Assembly: GCA_943735955.1 (NCBI GenBank)
Contig: OX030969.1
Span: forward strand, 6,295,935 to 6,359,934
Length of the DNA: 64,000 bases
Direction of reading: 5' to 3'
Origin: Piscicola geometra
Taxonomy: Eukaryota > Annelida > Clitellata > Hirudinida > Piscicolidae
Shown piece after piece: positions 32,762 through 46,845 of this stretch. The notes beneath the pieces were generated by a model. That model was given only the letters and a program-made list of their open reading frames with translations, had not been told where the DNA came from and did no database searches. The translations under genes and the position numbers were made by a program. Each line of letters begins with the position of its first letter. Within the stretch, counting starts at the first letter, position 1.

Positions 32762-35000
32762 ATGGCGGAAGAAAGAACAACTCGATCGGTTTTTGGTAAA
32801 TTATATTTATTCTAATTTTAATCTTTTTTATTGATGATATTCTAAAAAGATATTATTCATTCATTAAAATGTGAAACAAATTCCAGTTGGCAATATTCCA
32901 TATGAAGCCACTGAAGAGCAGTTGAAAGGAATCTTCAGTCAAGTGGGCACTGTTGCCAGTTTCCGGTGAGTAGCAGACGACTTTGTTGCATAAATGTATT
33001 TTCAAAATTTAATAAAATAATTTGATTAAAAACTTTATTTCTTTCCTAACTGAATTTTTAATTTCAAACAATGGATAAATAAATTTAAAACTATTATCTT
33101 CATATCCATAAAGATGAAAAACTCATCAATTAACCAATAAATTCCAGGTTAGTTTATGACAGAGAAACAGGCAAGCCGAAGGGGTATGGCTTCTGCGAGT
33201 ACACGGACACGGAGACTGCCCAATGCGCAATGCGGAACCTCAACAACACCGACTTCAACGGCAGGCCCCTCAGGGTGGGGGTGGCCGCGGGAGACCAGAC
33301 CAAAGATGAAATCAAAGCAGGACCCCTGCTTGGTGGAACGACCGATGTTGGTGTATGGGGTTGAAAATATTAAAGAGAGACAAATATTTCAATTTAGCAA
33401 TTAAATAAATAAAAAGTAAATTTAAAAAAAAAAATTATTCTTTTACCCACCCAACCATCCCATTAAACCACCCTCAACAGAACCCATATGGCAAGGCGGT
33501 GGATCCTACGGAGGCGCCCGAGGTGATTAGTAACATCATGGCGAACATGCCGAGCGAGCAGATGTTCGAGTTGATGAAGCAGATGAAAGTGGGTAGAGGA
33601 GGCGGTGATGGGTGGTGGTGGGATAGTGTAGTGGGGGTGAGTGGGTAGGGTGGGGTTGGATGATGGGATAGTGTAGTGGGGGGTGAGTGGGTAGGGTGGG
33701 GTTGGATGATGGGATAGTGTAGTGGGGGGTGAGTGGGTAGGGTGGGGTTGGATGATGGGATAGTGTAGTGGGGGGTGAGTGGGTAGGGTGGGGTTGGATG
33801 ATGGGATAGTGTAGTGGGGGGTGAGTGGGGAGGGTGGGGTTGGATGATGGGATAGTGTAGTGGGGGGTTGAGTGGGTAGGGTGGGGTTGGATGATGGGAT
33901 AGTGTAGTGGGGGGTTGAGTGGGTAGGGTGGGGTTGGATGATGGGATAGTGTAGTGGGAGGTTGAGTGGGTAGGGTGAGGTTGGATGATGGGATAGTGTT
34001 CTGGGAGGTTGAGTGGGTAGGGTGGGGTTGGATGATGGTGGGAGAGGATGATGGGATGAAAGTTCATCTAACTTAAAAATCACCCTTCTACCATCATCAT
34101 CACCCACAACAACATCCCCCACTAACCCTCCTTTCTCACACCCTTCCCCCTCCCTCCCCCCAGCAATGCATCAACAACAACCCGAACGAGGCGCGCACGA
34201 TGTTGATGAGGAACCCTCAACTCGCGTACGCCCTCCTCCAAGCCCAGATCATCATGAGGAACGTCGAGCCCCAAGTCGCCATGGTAATGATGATGATCAT
34301 CATGGGATGGGGTGGTTTGGAGTGGTTTGGAGGAGTGTGGGAGGGATAGGCTGGGGTGGGGTGGGGAAATGGATGGGATAGAGTGGTGACTGAGGGTGGG
34401 GTGGGGGAATAGAAGGGGGTGAAAGAGATGGATGAGTGGGAAGGTAGGGTTGAAAAGATATTTGGTAAGGATTATGATTATGGTACTTATTATTTCTCGT
34501 ATCATCATCACCACCACCATCATCATCATCATCATCATCACCGAGGCGATGATGCACAGGCAGAGGGAGGACGTGGCTCCCATCATGCCTACTGACGCCA
34601 TCAACGCCAACACCGCCATCATGAATCACATCAATAATAATCATATAAATATGATTAATAATAATAATAATAATAATGTCAATATCAACCCTGGCATTCC
34701 AAATAACACTGTGAATAATAGCAGTAATAATTTATTTAATAATAATAATGCTAACAACAACAACAACTACAAGAATGAACACGGCAACAACAACAACAAC
34801 AACTACCAACCCTTCACCAACAACCACAACCCTCCCTTCTCCTCCAACAAACCCTTCTCTTCCAACGATTCCAAGCCATTTGCTCTGCCAGTCAACAACA
34901 ACAACAACAACATTAACGATGATAATATTGGTAATCCCATCAAAAAGCCTAGATTGGTTTGTTGTTATGTTAATTATGATTATTGTTGTTATTATTTATT

Positions 35001-35031
<31 letters not shown>

Positions 35032-35490
35032 TTATTATTATTATGTATTCCAGGATGACAACTTCTCAAGACAGTCCTACAATGATCAATATGATATGGG
35101 TACTTAATTCTATTAGTTTATTATCCTTGTTATTATGCTAATATTTTTATTTTTATTATCATTTATATTCCAACCTATTTCATCAATTGGTATTCATAAA
35201 AAAAATAATTAACCAAATTATTATTAACTAATAATTATTGTAATTTATTTTTCATGACTACTATCATCACCAGCAGGTCTCTCGAGGATGAAGGGGGGCT
35301 TGTTGGGGGACATGCCGAACATCCAATCTGCCCCCTCCAACCACGCTCCCAACCCTCAGCAACAACAACAGCCCTCCATCAACCAGCAACAACCAATGGG
35401 AAATCAAATGCAGGTGAATGCCAGGGGGTGGGAGTGGATGCTTATGAATATTATACTTATTATTATTACTATTATTATTAGTAGTAGTAG

Positions 35491-35540
<50 letters not shown>

Positions 35541-37933
35541 ATGTCTTCATTACCTCGCAGCCAATGGCAGGCCAGCAAATGCCTCCTAACCAACCAATGA
35601 CGAACCGTCTGCCTGCCCCACCTGCCATGCTTGAACCGGGCAGAGGTGGAGAATTTGAGAGGAAATTAAAAAATATTTGTAGAAGTTTTTTATATGAATA
35701 TTAATTTTAATGTTATTTTGTTTGAATGAAATGTATTTTATGAGTATTTTTTAGTTTTAAAATAAATTTATTTAGGAGATCATTCATTCTTTTAATATCG
35801 ATTCCTCCCACAATAGGTTCGATGAACAGGGCTGGTCAGCAAGCCCCCATGGAGGGTGGTGGGGGTGGGGGTGGGGGTGGTGGTGGTGGGGGTGGTGGAG
35901 GTGGGGGTGGTGGAGGTAACTACCCCCCTTCCCGACCTCCCCAACAACAACAACAACCCCCTATACATCAACAACAACAACAGAGGGGAAGGGAAATGAA
36001 AATGGAGTATGGTGGTGGAGGTGGTGGTAGCGGTGGTGGCGGTAGAGGGATGGGTGGAAGAAGGGGTGGGGATCCGAGAAGGATGGATGGGGATAGAAAC
36101 TTTTACCCCCCCTCTTCCTCCAGCCAACCACCCAACCGAGCACCCCCCATGCAACCACCACCACGACCACCCCTCTCCCGGGGCCAAGACTACCCAGATT
36201 CCAGGGGTCAACCACCTGTTGGTTCTGATATAAGTAGTGAGGGTGGTGCTGGTAATGATGCCGGTGGGGGTAGTGGATCCATATCTGGGGTGCAGGATCA
36301 TGAAAAGGTACAACTACTTGATATTCATCTCTCACCCATCCATTTAACTACCAACCCATCCACCAATCCACCCACCCAATCCTACCCACCCATCCTCACT
36401 CATCCCTCCTCCCACTTCCGCCACCTACCCACCCACCCACCTACCCATCCCTCCTCCCACTTCCCCCATCTAACAACCCACCCACCCATCCTCACCCATC
36501 CCTCCTCCCACTTCCCCCATCTAACAACCCACCTACCCATCCTCACTCATCCCTCCTCCCACTTCCCCAATATAACAACCCACCTACCCACCCATCCTCA
36601 CCCATCCCTCCTCCCACTTCCCCCATCTAACAACCCACCTACCCATCCTCACTCATCCCTCCTCCCACTTCCCCCATATAACAACCCACCTACCCACCCA
36701 TCCTCACTCATCCCTCCTCCCACTTCCCCCATCTAACAACCCACCTACCCACCCATCCTCACCCATCCCTCCTCCCACTTCCCCCATCTAACAACCCACC
36801 TACCCATCCTCACTCATCCCTCCTCCCACTCCCCCCATATAACAACCCACCTACCCATCCTCACTCATCCCTCCTCCCACTTCCCCCATCTAACAACCCA
36901 CCTACCCATCCTCACTCATCCCTCCTCCCACTTCCCCCATATAACAACCCACCCACCCATCCTCACTCATCCCTCCTCCCACTTCCCCCATATAACAACC
37001 CACCCACCCATCCTCACTCATCCCTCCTCCCACTTCCCCCATCTAACAACCCACCCATCCATCCATCCTCACTCATCCCTCCTCCCACTTCCCCCATATA
37101 ACAACCCACCTACCCATCCATCCTCACTCATCCCTCCTCCCACTTCCCCCATATAACAACCCACCTACCCACCCATCCTCACTCATCCCTCCTCCCACTC
37201 CCCCCATCTAACAACCCACCCACCCATCCTCACCCATCCCTCCTCCCACTTCCCCCATATAACAACCCACCTACCCACCCATCCTCACCCATCCCTCCTC
37301 CCACTTCCCCCATATAACAACCCACCTACCCATCCTCACTCATCCCTCCTCCCACTTCCCCCATATAACAACCCACCCACCCATCCTCACTCATCCCTCC
37401 TCCCACTTCCCCCATATAACAACCCACCCACCCATCCTCACTCATCCCTTCTCCCACTTCCCCCATCTAACAACCCACCCATCCATCCATCCTCACTCAT
37501 CCCTCCTCCCACTTCCCCCATATAACAACCCACCTACCCATCCATCCTCACTCATCCCTCCTCCCACTCCCCCCATCTAACAACCCACCTACCCACCCAT
37601 CCTCACTCATCCCTCCTCCCACTTCCCCCATCTAACAACCCACCCACCCACCCATCCTCACTCATCCCTCCTCCCACTTCCCCCATCTAACAACCCACCT
37701 ACCCATCCACCCATCCCTCCTCCCACTTCCCCCATCTAACAACCCACCTACCCATCCACCCATCCCTCCTCCCACTTCCCCCATCTAACAACCCACCCAC
37801 CCACCCACCCACGCAGGCGGCTTTGATAATGCAAGTGCTGCAGTTATCGGACGAGCAGATCGCCATGCTGCCGCTGGAGCAGAAGCAGTCCATCCTCATC
37901 CTCAAGGAACAGATCTCCAAGAGCGCCAACTGA
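32762..37933 (+). CDS. CSTF2: cleavage stimulation factor subunit 2 (CstF-64)
   Basis: Exons: 32762-32795, 32887-32965, 33148-33346, 33481-33588, 34164-34283, 34546-34956, 35054-35099, 35277-35413, 35561-35645, 35817-36307, 37817-37933. They total 1827 nt, giving 608 aa. CstF-64 binds the U/GU-rich element downstream of poly(A) sites in nuclear pre-mRNA. The RRM (residues ~10-90) has RNP2 FVGNIPYEA and RNP1 KGYGFCEY. The hinge domain that contacts CSTF3/symplekin is NPYGKAVDPTEAP through MFELMKQMK and NPQLAYALLQAQIIMR (~105-180). A disordered part follows, Asn-rich (~190-300), Gln/Pro-rich, then Gly-rich (~415-475). The C-terminal helical domain is QDHEK/AALIMQVLQL to ILILKEQISKS. GGLLGDMPN matches the human GLLGDAPN segment. 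The MEARA repeats of vertebrates are absent. The donor after exon 3 (GTTGGT) is chosen by phase. Confidence 0.96.
33605..34045 (+). repeat. 46-bp G-rich minisatellite in CSTF2 intron 4
   Basis: About nine copies of a unit containing GATGGGATAGTGTAGTGGGG and GAGTGGGTAGGGTGGGG, spaced 46 bp. It begins close to the 5' splice site. The last ~100 bp before exon 5 are C-rich. Confidence 0.93.
34957..35053 (+). repeat. (ATT)n in CSTF2 intron 6
   Basis: The short intron is almost entirely ATT/TTG triplets before the acceptor at 35053. Confidence 0.85.
35414..35560 (+). repeat. (AGT)n in CSTF2 intron 8
   Basis: TTATTATT followed by AGTAGT repeats (35481-35540) fills the intron. Confidence 0.85.
36325..37812 (+). 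repeat. ~51-bp C-rich minisatellite in CSTF2 intron 10
   Basis: About 28 copies of a unit made of CCCACCTACCCATCCTCACT, CATCCCTCCTCCCACTTCCC and CCATMTAACAA, 51 bp with 55-bp variants. It occupies the whole intron up to the acceptor of the last exon. Confidence 0.95.
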
Positions 37934-38669
37934 GGCCGCATGGCATGGGATGGGCTATTGGGGGTGGCATGGGGGGGGGGGGGGAGGGGGGGGGAAGTTC
38001 TGGGAAGGGGGGATGGTGGGGTGGGGTGGTTGGTTAGTTTCTGGAGGGTGGGTGGGGGGCTGGTTGGTTTCTGGAAGGTGGAGGGTGGATTGTAGAGTTG
38101 TTTTGGTGTTTGGACGGTTGTTTTTGGGTGCTTATAAGAAATTATAGGGGTTTGGAAGTAGATTATGGGTGGAGTGATGAGTTTTTTGGGAGGAAGTGGG
38201 GTTTCTATGTATTTAAATGAGGGTTTGATAGGGTGATGGTTTTATGGTGGGTTGGGGGTTTACTTGTAGGCACTTCGAGAATGAAAATAGTTTTCAAATT
38301 ACTTTTCAATTTACTGATGGGTTTTTTTAGATCCTATTTTTTATAGATTTTCCTTGTTTAAAACTCGTTTAGTTTCAATTCTTATCCCGTCTAGCGAATT
38401 AACTAAAACTGAGATGGTGAACTGGAAAAACGAGTGCTCAAATGATAAATATTATTAAAACTGAAAGAAAGATCCCGAACCATTTCAAAGCTAATTTTCG
38501 ATCATAATTTTGAAATCTATTTAACGCTTTAAAAAATAAACTTTCATTAATTAATATTTGTACATTTCTATTTAAAAAGGCATTTAAACGATTAAAAAGA
38601 GTTTCGAAAGTAATTGAATCAACCATTTGTAGACACTTTTGAAGAGAAATTTAGTAAAACATCTTCGAG
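37934..38669 (+). other. CSTF2 3' flank / VPS28 5' flank
   Basis: G-rich sequence (37950-38060, including G runs at 37972-37992) directly follows the CSTF2 stop, then G/T-rich and AT-rich unique sequence. AATAAA at 38535-38540 is a possible polyadenylation signal, though close to VPS28. No VPS28 promoter element is recognised. Confidence 0.6.
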
Positions 38670-40842
<2,173 letters not shown>

Positions 40843-41580
40843 TCATCATCATCACCATCATTAGCATCGTCATCATCACCATCATCATCATCATGACTAC
40901 CACCATCATTATCATCGTCATCACCATTATCTGGCTTATTCAAAAATATAACTATAACTACTTAAAATATCAGCAAAACAATTCCGTAAATACATGAAAA
41001 AAATCACTACATTTTTTCTCTTTTTTATTTTTTCTATCCAATTAAATTATGTTTTTAACAAAATTCCGTTGTTACAAATTGGTAATAAGAGTAAAAATTC
41101 GGTGGTAATCACTGCGAAAAATGTTTTTCTTACCGTAAGTTCTCAGAAAAGTGGGTGGGCCGAAAAAAAATGTTTTTTTATTTTTATTGCGACGGTGTGC
41201 TTTTCTTAGAAGACTGAATAGTTTTTTGTTTTTTTGTAGTAAGATGACTTAATAAAGAAAAAAAGGAGGAAAATTTAAATAAATTTAAAAATAAATAAAC
41301 AATTAAAGAACAAAGATCACTGATTGATGATGAAGGGATCAAAGAAAAAGAATGGATGATGGATGACAGATGATAAAGAGATGGATGGATGGATGGGTAG
41401 GAAAAGTGACTTGGATGGATGTTTGAAAGATGGATGGTTGGGTGGATTTATAAAGGGTTGGATGGATGGATGGATGGATGATGGATGGGTGAAGGATAGA
41501 TAGATGGGTGGTGATGAAGATGATGAGGATGGTGATGATGATGATGATGGAATGGAGAGTTGGCACGAGCGAAAGAGAGG
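40843..41580 (+). other. VPS28 3' flank and fibrillin upstream region
   Basis: CATCATCACC repeats follow the VPS28 stop (40843-40930), then AT-rich unique sequence. AATAAA at 41251-41256 is the likely VPS28 polyadenylation signal. GGAT/GATG repeats lie at 41376-41550. Confidence 0.6.
41251..41256 (+). terminator. candidate polyadenylation signal of VPS28
   Basis: AATAAA lies 409 bases after the VPS28 stop, before the fibrillin promoter region. Confidence 0.45.
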
Positions 41581-41581
41581 A

Positions 41582-41635
41582 TATATAAGAAGCGGTTCCA
41601 AAGTATTCTTTAAAATCTTCTGTTGTGTGTCTCGC
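41582..41635 (+). promoter_or_regulatory. candidate fibrillin core promoter (TATA box) and 5' UTR exon
   Basis: TATATAA at 41582-41588 would place a transcription start near 41610. Twenty-odd bases later CTCGC/GTGAGT gives a strong splice donor (exon end 41635). A TTTAG acceptor at 42267 lies 11 bases before the fibrillin ATG. This predicts a short non-coding first exon and a 632-bp 5' UTR intron. It is inference from motif spacing. Confidence 0.45.
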
Positions 41636-42278
41636 GTGAGTTTTTACAATTATATTAAATAAAGTCAAATGAATTTTTATTAATGATAAATACAACCATA
41701 TAATAAAAAAAATATTGATAAAGAATACATAGTTAAAAGAGTATTTATGTAGATTTTAACATAAATAATAATAATAAATAGATTTTTTGAAAAAGAAAAA
41801 AATATAACGCATTTTAACAAGTTTTATAATTGATTTAGGCAGCGTCTCAAATAACATTGTAAGGGAACACAATAAAATAACTTTTTTCTATAATTATAAA
41901 AATATTAAAGAAAAATGTGTAGTTAATAGTAAAAAATAATTAAAAAATTATTTCAAACTACTTTTTAATTTGGTATTAATAAAAATATTAATAATAATAA
42001 ATATAAGTATTAATAAATATTAATAATAAAAACTAAAAAAATAATATTTACGACATTTTACTCGCAATCAATCTCTTATTTTATTGATAACAGACAGCTT
42101 GAAGGAGGAAAAAGAAAAAATTCAGAATTAGTTTATGATTGAAAAGTCTACATAAGTTTGGAATCCCTAAATATCCGGATAGTTTGATGGGAATCTTGGT
42201 GATTTATTGTTTAATTGACAACAATTTTAATTAATTAATGTTAATTGGAATCTTTAATTGGGTTTAGGTGACGATACG

Positions 42279-42821
42279 ATGCAATTGAATTTAAATTTGT
42301 TGTTTTTGGTCGTTGTGCTTTTTGCTTACTCCTGCAATTGTCAATCGACTGCCCGCAAAAACAAAAGTATTGGAAAAACACTGACCGGGTGGGTGAAAAA
42401 CTCTTTTTCAATGTTTTCCATTTTTTGATTTTTTAAACTACGAGCATGCAAATATATATTTTTATACAATTAATAAAAAAACAAGAAATAATTTTTCTAA
42501 AATAACAATGTAATAATTAGTCATAAAAAACAACTATAGAAACAAGAATACTTAATAAAAATTTAAAGAAATATAAATAAATCAAAATAAATATGAAGGT
42601 TTACGTAAGTTCTTTAAAATATATCTTGAACCTCTTTATCTTCCCTTCATCATCATCATCATCATCAGCATCCTCATCATCATCTTCTTCTTCTCCAAAG
42701 ACCTTCAAAGTAAAGATGCACCCTCTTCTCATTTGTCTGGCTGACAAATGACGTAGCAACAGTTATTTATACGTCTCAAACTTCACTTATGTATTCATCA
42801 TCATCATCACCATCGTCATCG

Positions 42822-42871
<50 letters not shown>

Positions 42872-42981
42872 GTTAGCGCCTTCATAACAATATAAAGTGA
42901 TTCTACATCATTGTTCTCTTTTCATTTTTTATTTCTCTTTATTTCTTTTTCGTTTCTACGAACATGCATTATTAAACAGAT

Positions 42982-43061
<80 letters not shown>

Positions 43062-43152
43062 ACAAACACGCACACACACACACACAAACACGCACACACA
43101 CACACACAAACACGCACACACACACCCACAAACACGCACACACACACACACA

Positions 43153-43191
<39 letters not shown>

Positions 43192-43609
43192 GGGCGTGAC
43201 AAAGATATTTGATGTGAGTGAGATCAAAGCACAAACTATTTCACGAACCGCCATTTAGCGTCGCTTCAAAAGTGGATTTCCATTTCAGAGTCGCTCTTCC
43301 TTCATTCGAGACACCGTCACATCCACCATTACCATCATCATCATCATCACCACCATCATCATCACCGCCTTCACAATCATTATCACCGCCTTCACAATCA
43401 TCCTCACCACCACACCCATCATCATCATCACCACTACCCCCATCATCATCATCACCACCACCCCCATCATCATCATCACCACCACCCCCATCATCATCAT
43501 CATCACCATGACTACCACGACGACAGAGCAAACGTGTGTGGAAGTGGCGAGGAGGTGAAGTGTTGTCCTGGCTGGACGAGCCCGCCCAAGTCGAAGAGGT
43601 GTATCATAC
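42279..43609 (+). other. fibrillin signal peptide and unique N-terminal (FUN) domain
   Basis: Exon 1 encodes a hydrophobic signal peptide ([16 protein letters not shown]) and a short basic stretch. Exon 2 encodes [15 protein letters not shown] and the next Cys, matching NVCGSRYNAYCCPGW of human fibrillin-1. In human a propeptide with a furin site (RAKR) precedes this domain. Here the propeptide is only ~15 residues ([16 protein letters not shown]) with no clear dibasic furin motif. The join (GG/A) is set by phase. Confidence 0.88.
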
Positions 43610-46600
43610 GTTAGTGCTGCTGCTGATGATGATGATGGTGGTGATGGTGATGATGGTGGTGGGGATGATGATGGTGATGATGATGGTGGTGATGATGATG
43701 ATGGTGGGGATGATGATGGTGATGATGGTGGTGGTGATGATGATGATGATGACGAGGGTGGTGATGATGATGCTCACGAATAAAACACTTTGACTTCGTA
43801 TTATAGGAAGCGTAACACTTAATTGTATTCAAATTAATACAAGCGACTCATTCTACGTCGTGAGAAAGCCGTGGTGTCTGGAAGGAAGGAATGATGTATT
43901 TATATCTAGAAAAAATAGAAGAAAAAAAAGATCACATAAGCCAGATAAATGGAAAACTTATAGAGCAAAAAACACATAAAGCAAAAAACACATAAAGCAA
44001 AAAACACATAAAGCAAAAAACACATAAAACAAGAAACAAATAAAAACATGAAACACATAAAGTATGAAAAACACACAAAAAACACACATAAAGTATGAAA
44101 AACACATTTAAAATAAACATAAAACACATTTTTAAAAAACATAAAACACATTTAAAAACACATTAAAAAAACACATAAAACACATAAAGATGCGAACAGC
44201 GTTAAGTGAGTATCAGTCAGAGTTATTTGTGACCCTCCTTTATTTAAAGGCAATTCAAATAACGAGGGGTTTTAAAACACACTTTTGTGATGTTATTATG
44301 TTTTAATGTTAATATTATTTATTTCTTTAAATACATTTATTTGTATGTTTAAATATTTTTAATGTTTCGATACTTTTAGTGTTTATTATTTTATTATTAT
44401 AATTTATGCTACAAAAAGTATGCTTTTTATTTGTGCTTGTTGGTAGCTACAAAAACTCTGAATTAAACAATTGTTTTTGATTAATTTTTGTGCACAAATG
44501 TTCTGTTAAATGTTTTTATTTATGTGTTAAAGAGGTGATTTAAGAGAATAAAAAGGCCTATGTAGAAAAAAACAAATAAATAAATATATAGTGAAAAAAA
44601 ACGATTTTTAAAAGAATTGTTTAGTGTCCTTATACATTTCTCAACTTAAATAGTTATTTACACTACATAAAAAGATTTAGATAAAAAAAAGGGAAAAATA
44701 TTTTTTAATGTAAGTGAATTGAAGATTGTTTTTATGCTTGTTTTTTTCTTTTTGAAGACGCTTAATTCTTAATTCAATTTTGTGGAAATATCTTTGTTTA
44801 AGCTTCTTCAATTAAATCCGCACTAAATGTTTCGTGTTTTTATTTGTATTTATTTATTTTTCTGAGTTTTTATTTTATTTTATCAATTTTTGAGTTTTTA
44901 TTAATGTTTAAAATGTAATTTTTTAAAATAATTCTTGTTTTATTATTTTAAAAAAGGATTTACAATAAAAAGATTGCTTCAAAAGTTTTTACAATTTTTT
45001 ACTTTTTTTCTATAAACGTATTTTCAATAATATTTGAAAAACATTGAATAGAGTTTTGAAGCATTCTCAAGGATATGAACAAATCAATCAAATTAGTCCA
45101 TTAATAACCTCGTTAAATGAATGCTTTCCACCTTATTTCCACCCCATCTTCTCATTCATTTACATATCCATTATTTTTCACTTTCTCAAAAATTATTTCA
45201 GAACTAAAATATTAACTAAATTGTAAAAAATTGTAAAACTAAATATTAACTAAATTTTGAAAATGTAAAAAGGAAAAATATTAATTCTAAAAACTTTATT
45301 TTAATTACACAATTAATTAATTTTTCCTTCTATTTCGGTCCTTCACAGCGGCTTTTCTCGAGAAACTTTTCCCACACTCGATTTTTTAGTGAGATTTTTT
45401 GTTTGATAAAAACTATTTTTATGCAAATTGACGTATTCCTGATGGAAAGCCTGGCAAACAAATCAAATTCTTTCCTGGAAACTTTTTGTAATTCTTCCTT
45501 TACATGCCAAATTAGCCGCTCATACAAAGTTCGTGACAACTTTACGTTTAAACTAGAGATTAGTTAAGCGCTTTCAATTAATCATCTATTTATTCTTGAT
45601 TTCTTTTACAAATATATTTATCTATTCATCCATCCATCTATTTATCCATCCATCTATTCATCCATCCATCTATTCATCCATCCATCCATCCATCTATTCC
45701 TCCATCCATCTATTCATCCATCCATCTATTCATCCATCCATCTATTCATCCATCCATCTATTCATCCATCCATCTATTCATCCATCCGTCTATTCATCCA
45801 TCCATCTATTCATCCATCCATCCATCTATTCTTCCATTCGTTAATTTATTTACCGAATTTTCTTCCCCACCCACCCACCTCCTCCATCCCACTCTCCCAC
45901 CTTCCTACCACACCCACCCACCTACCCACCCACCTTTCATCCCACCCACCCACCTCCTCCACCCCTCTTTCATTTCCTATCAACCCATCTGCTTCATCCA
46001 TTAAACCTTCCCTCCTTCTCTCCTAAAAGCGTGTTTACAAATATTTCTGGACTCGACATTAAGCGTTTCTCATTTATCCTACCTATCCTTCCATCCATCC
46101 CACCCCACCCATCCATCCCACCCCATCCATCCCACCCCATCCATCCACCTCACCTACCCATCCATCTCACCCTCCCATCCACCTCACCTTCCCATCCACC
46201 TCACCTTCCCATCCAACGCACTCACCCACCCAACCCACTCACCCACCCAACCCACTCACCCACCCAACCCACTCACCCACCCACCCAACCCACCCACCCA
46301 ACCCACCCACCCACCTACCCAACCCACCCATCTACCCATCCCTTCCCCTCTCTCATATCCCCCAACCCTCCACACCCATTCACTCAACCACCCATCCAAC
46401 CCCTCCCCCCCTATCCAGCCATCTGCGTGATGGGGTGTGGGGGGGGCGGGAAGGTGCATGCGACCAAACCTCTGTCTGTGTGCCGATGGTCAAATGGCTT
46501 CGACCTGCGATGATGATGATGATGATGATGCCGATGGGAGTCATCATGATGGGGGGGGTGAGTTTTGGTGGCAGGGAGGGGAGGGGGGTGGTAATGTTAT

Positions 46601-46813
46601 TAAAAGAATGTGATGATAGTGATTATGATGGTGCTGATGATGATGATGATGGTGATAATAGGGTGGTGAATGATGATGTGTTTAAATAGTAATAAAGAAG
46701 TAATTTAAAAAAACAAAAAATAATAAATCGATCCCTTATCCACCATTCAACAGGCTACAGCAACAAACAACTACAACTACAACAACTACAACAACTACAA
46801 CAACTACAACATC

Positions 46814-46845
<32 letters not shown>

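Noticed and set aside
33148..33404. Open reading of CSTF2 exon 3 through to its in-frame stop near 33364 as a short RRM-only protein
   Set aside because: The hinge exon at 33481 joins in phase 0 after GAT at 33346 and continues the family alignment; the stop lies in the intron.
42897..43258. His-Thr and Cys-Val repeat frames
   Set aside because: Product of the (CA)n microsatellite in fibrillin intron 1.
45330..45539. Minus-strand 69-residue open frame in fibrillin intron 2
   Set aside because: Not repetitive but no recognisable family, no initiation context and no neighbouring exons; could be a transposon scrap, cannot be supported.
46419..46510. Reading the EGF1 exon in a single frame (ending at a TGA near 46510)
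   Set aside because: The second half in that frame has no homology, whereas the shifted frame restores a full EGF domain.
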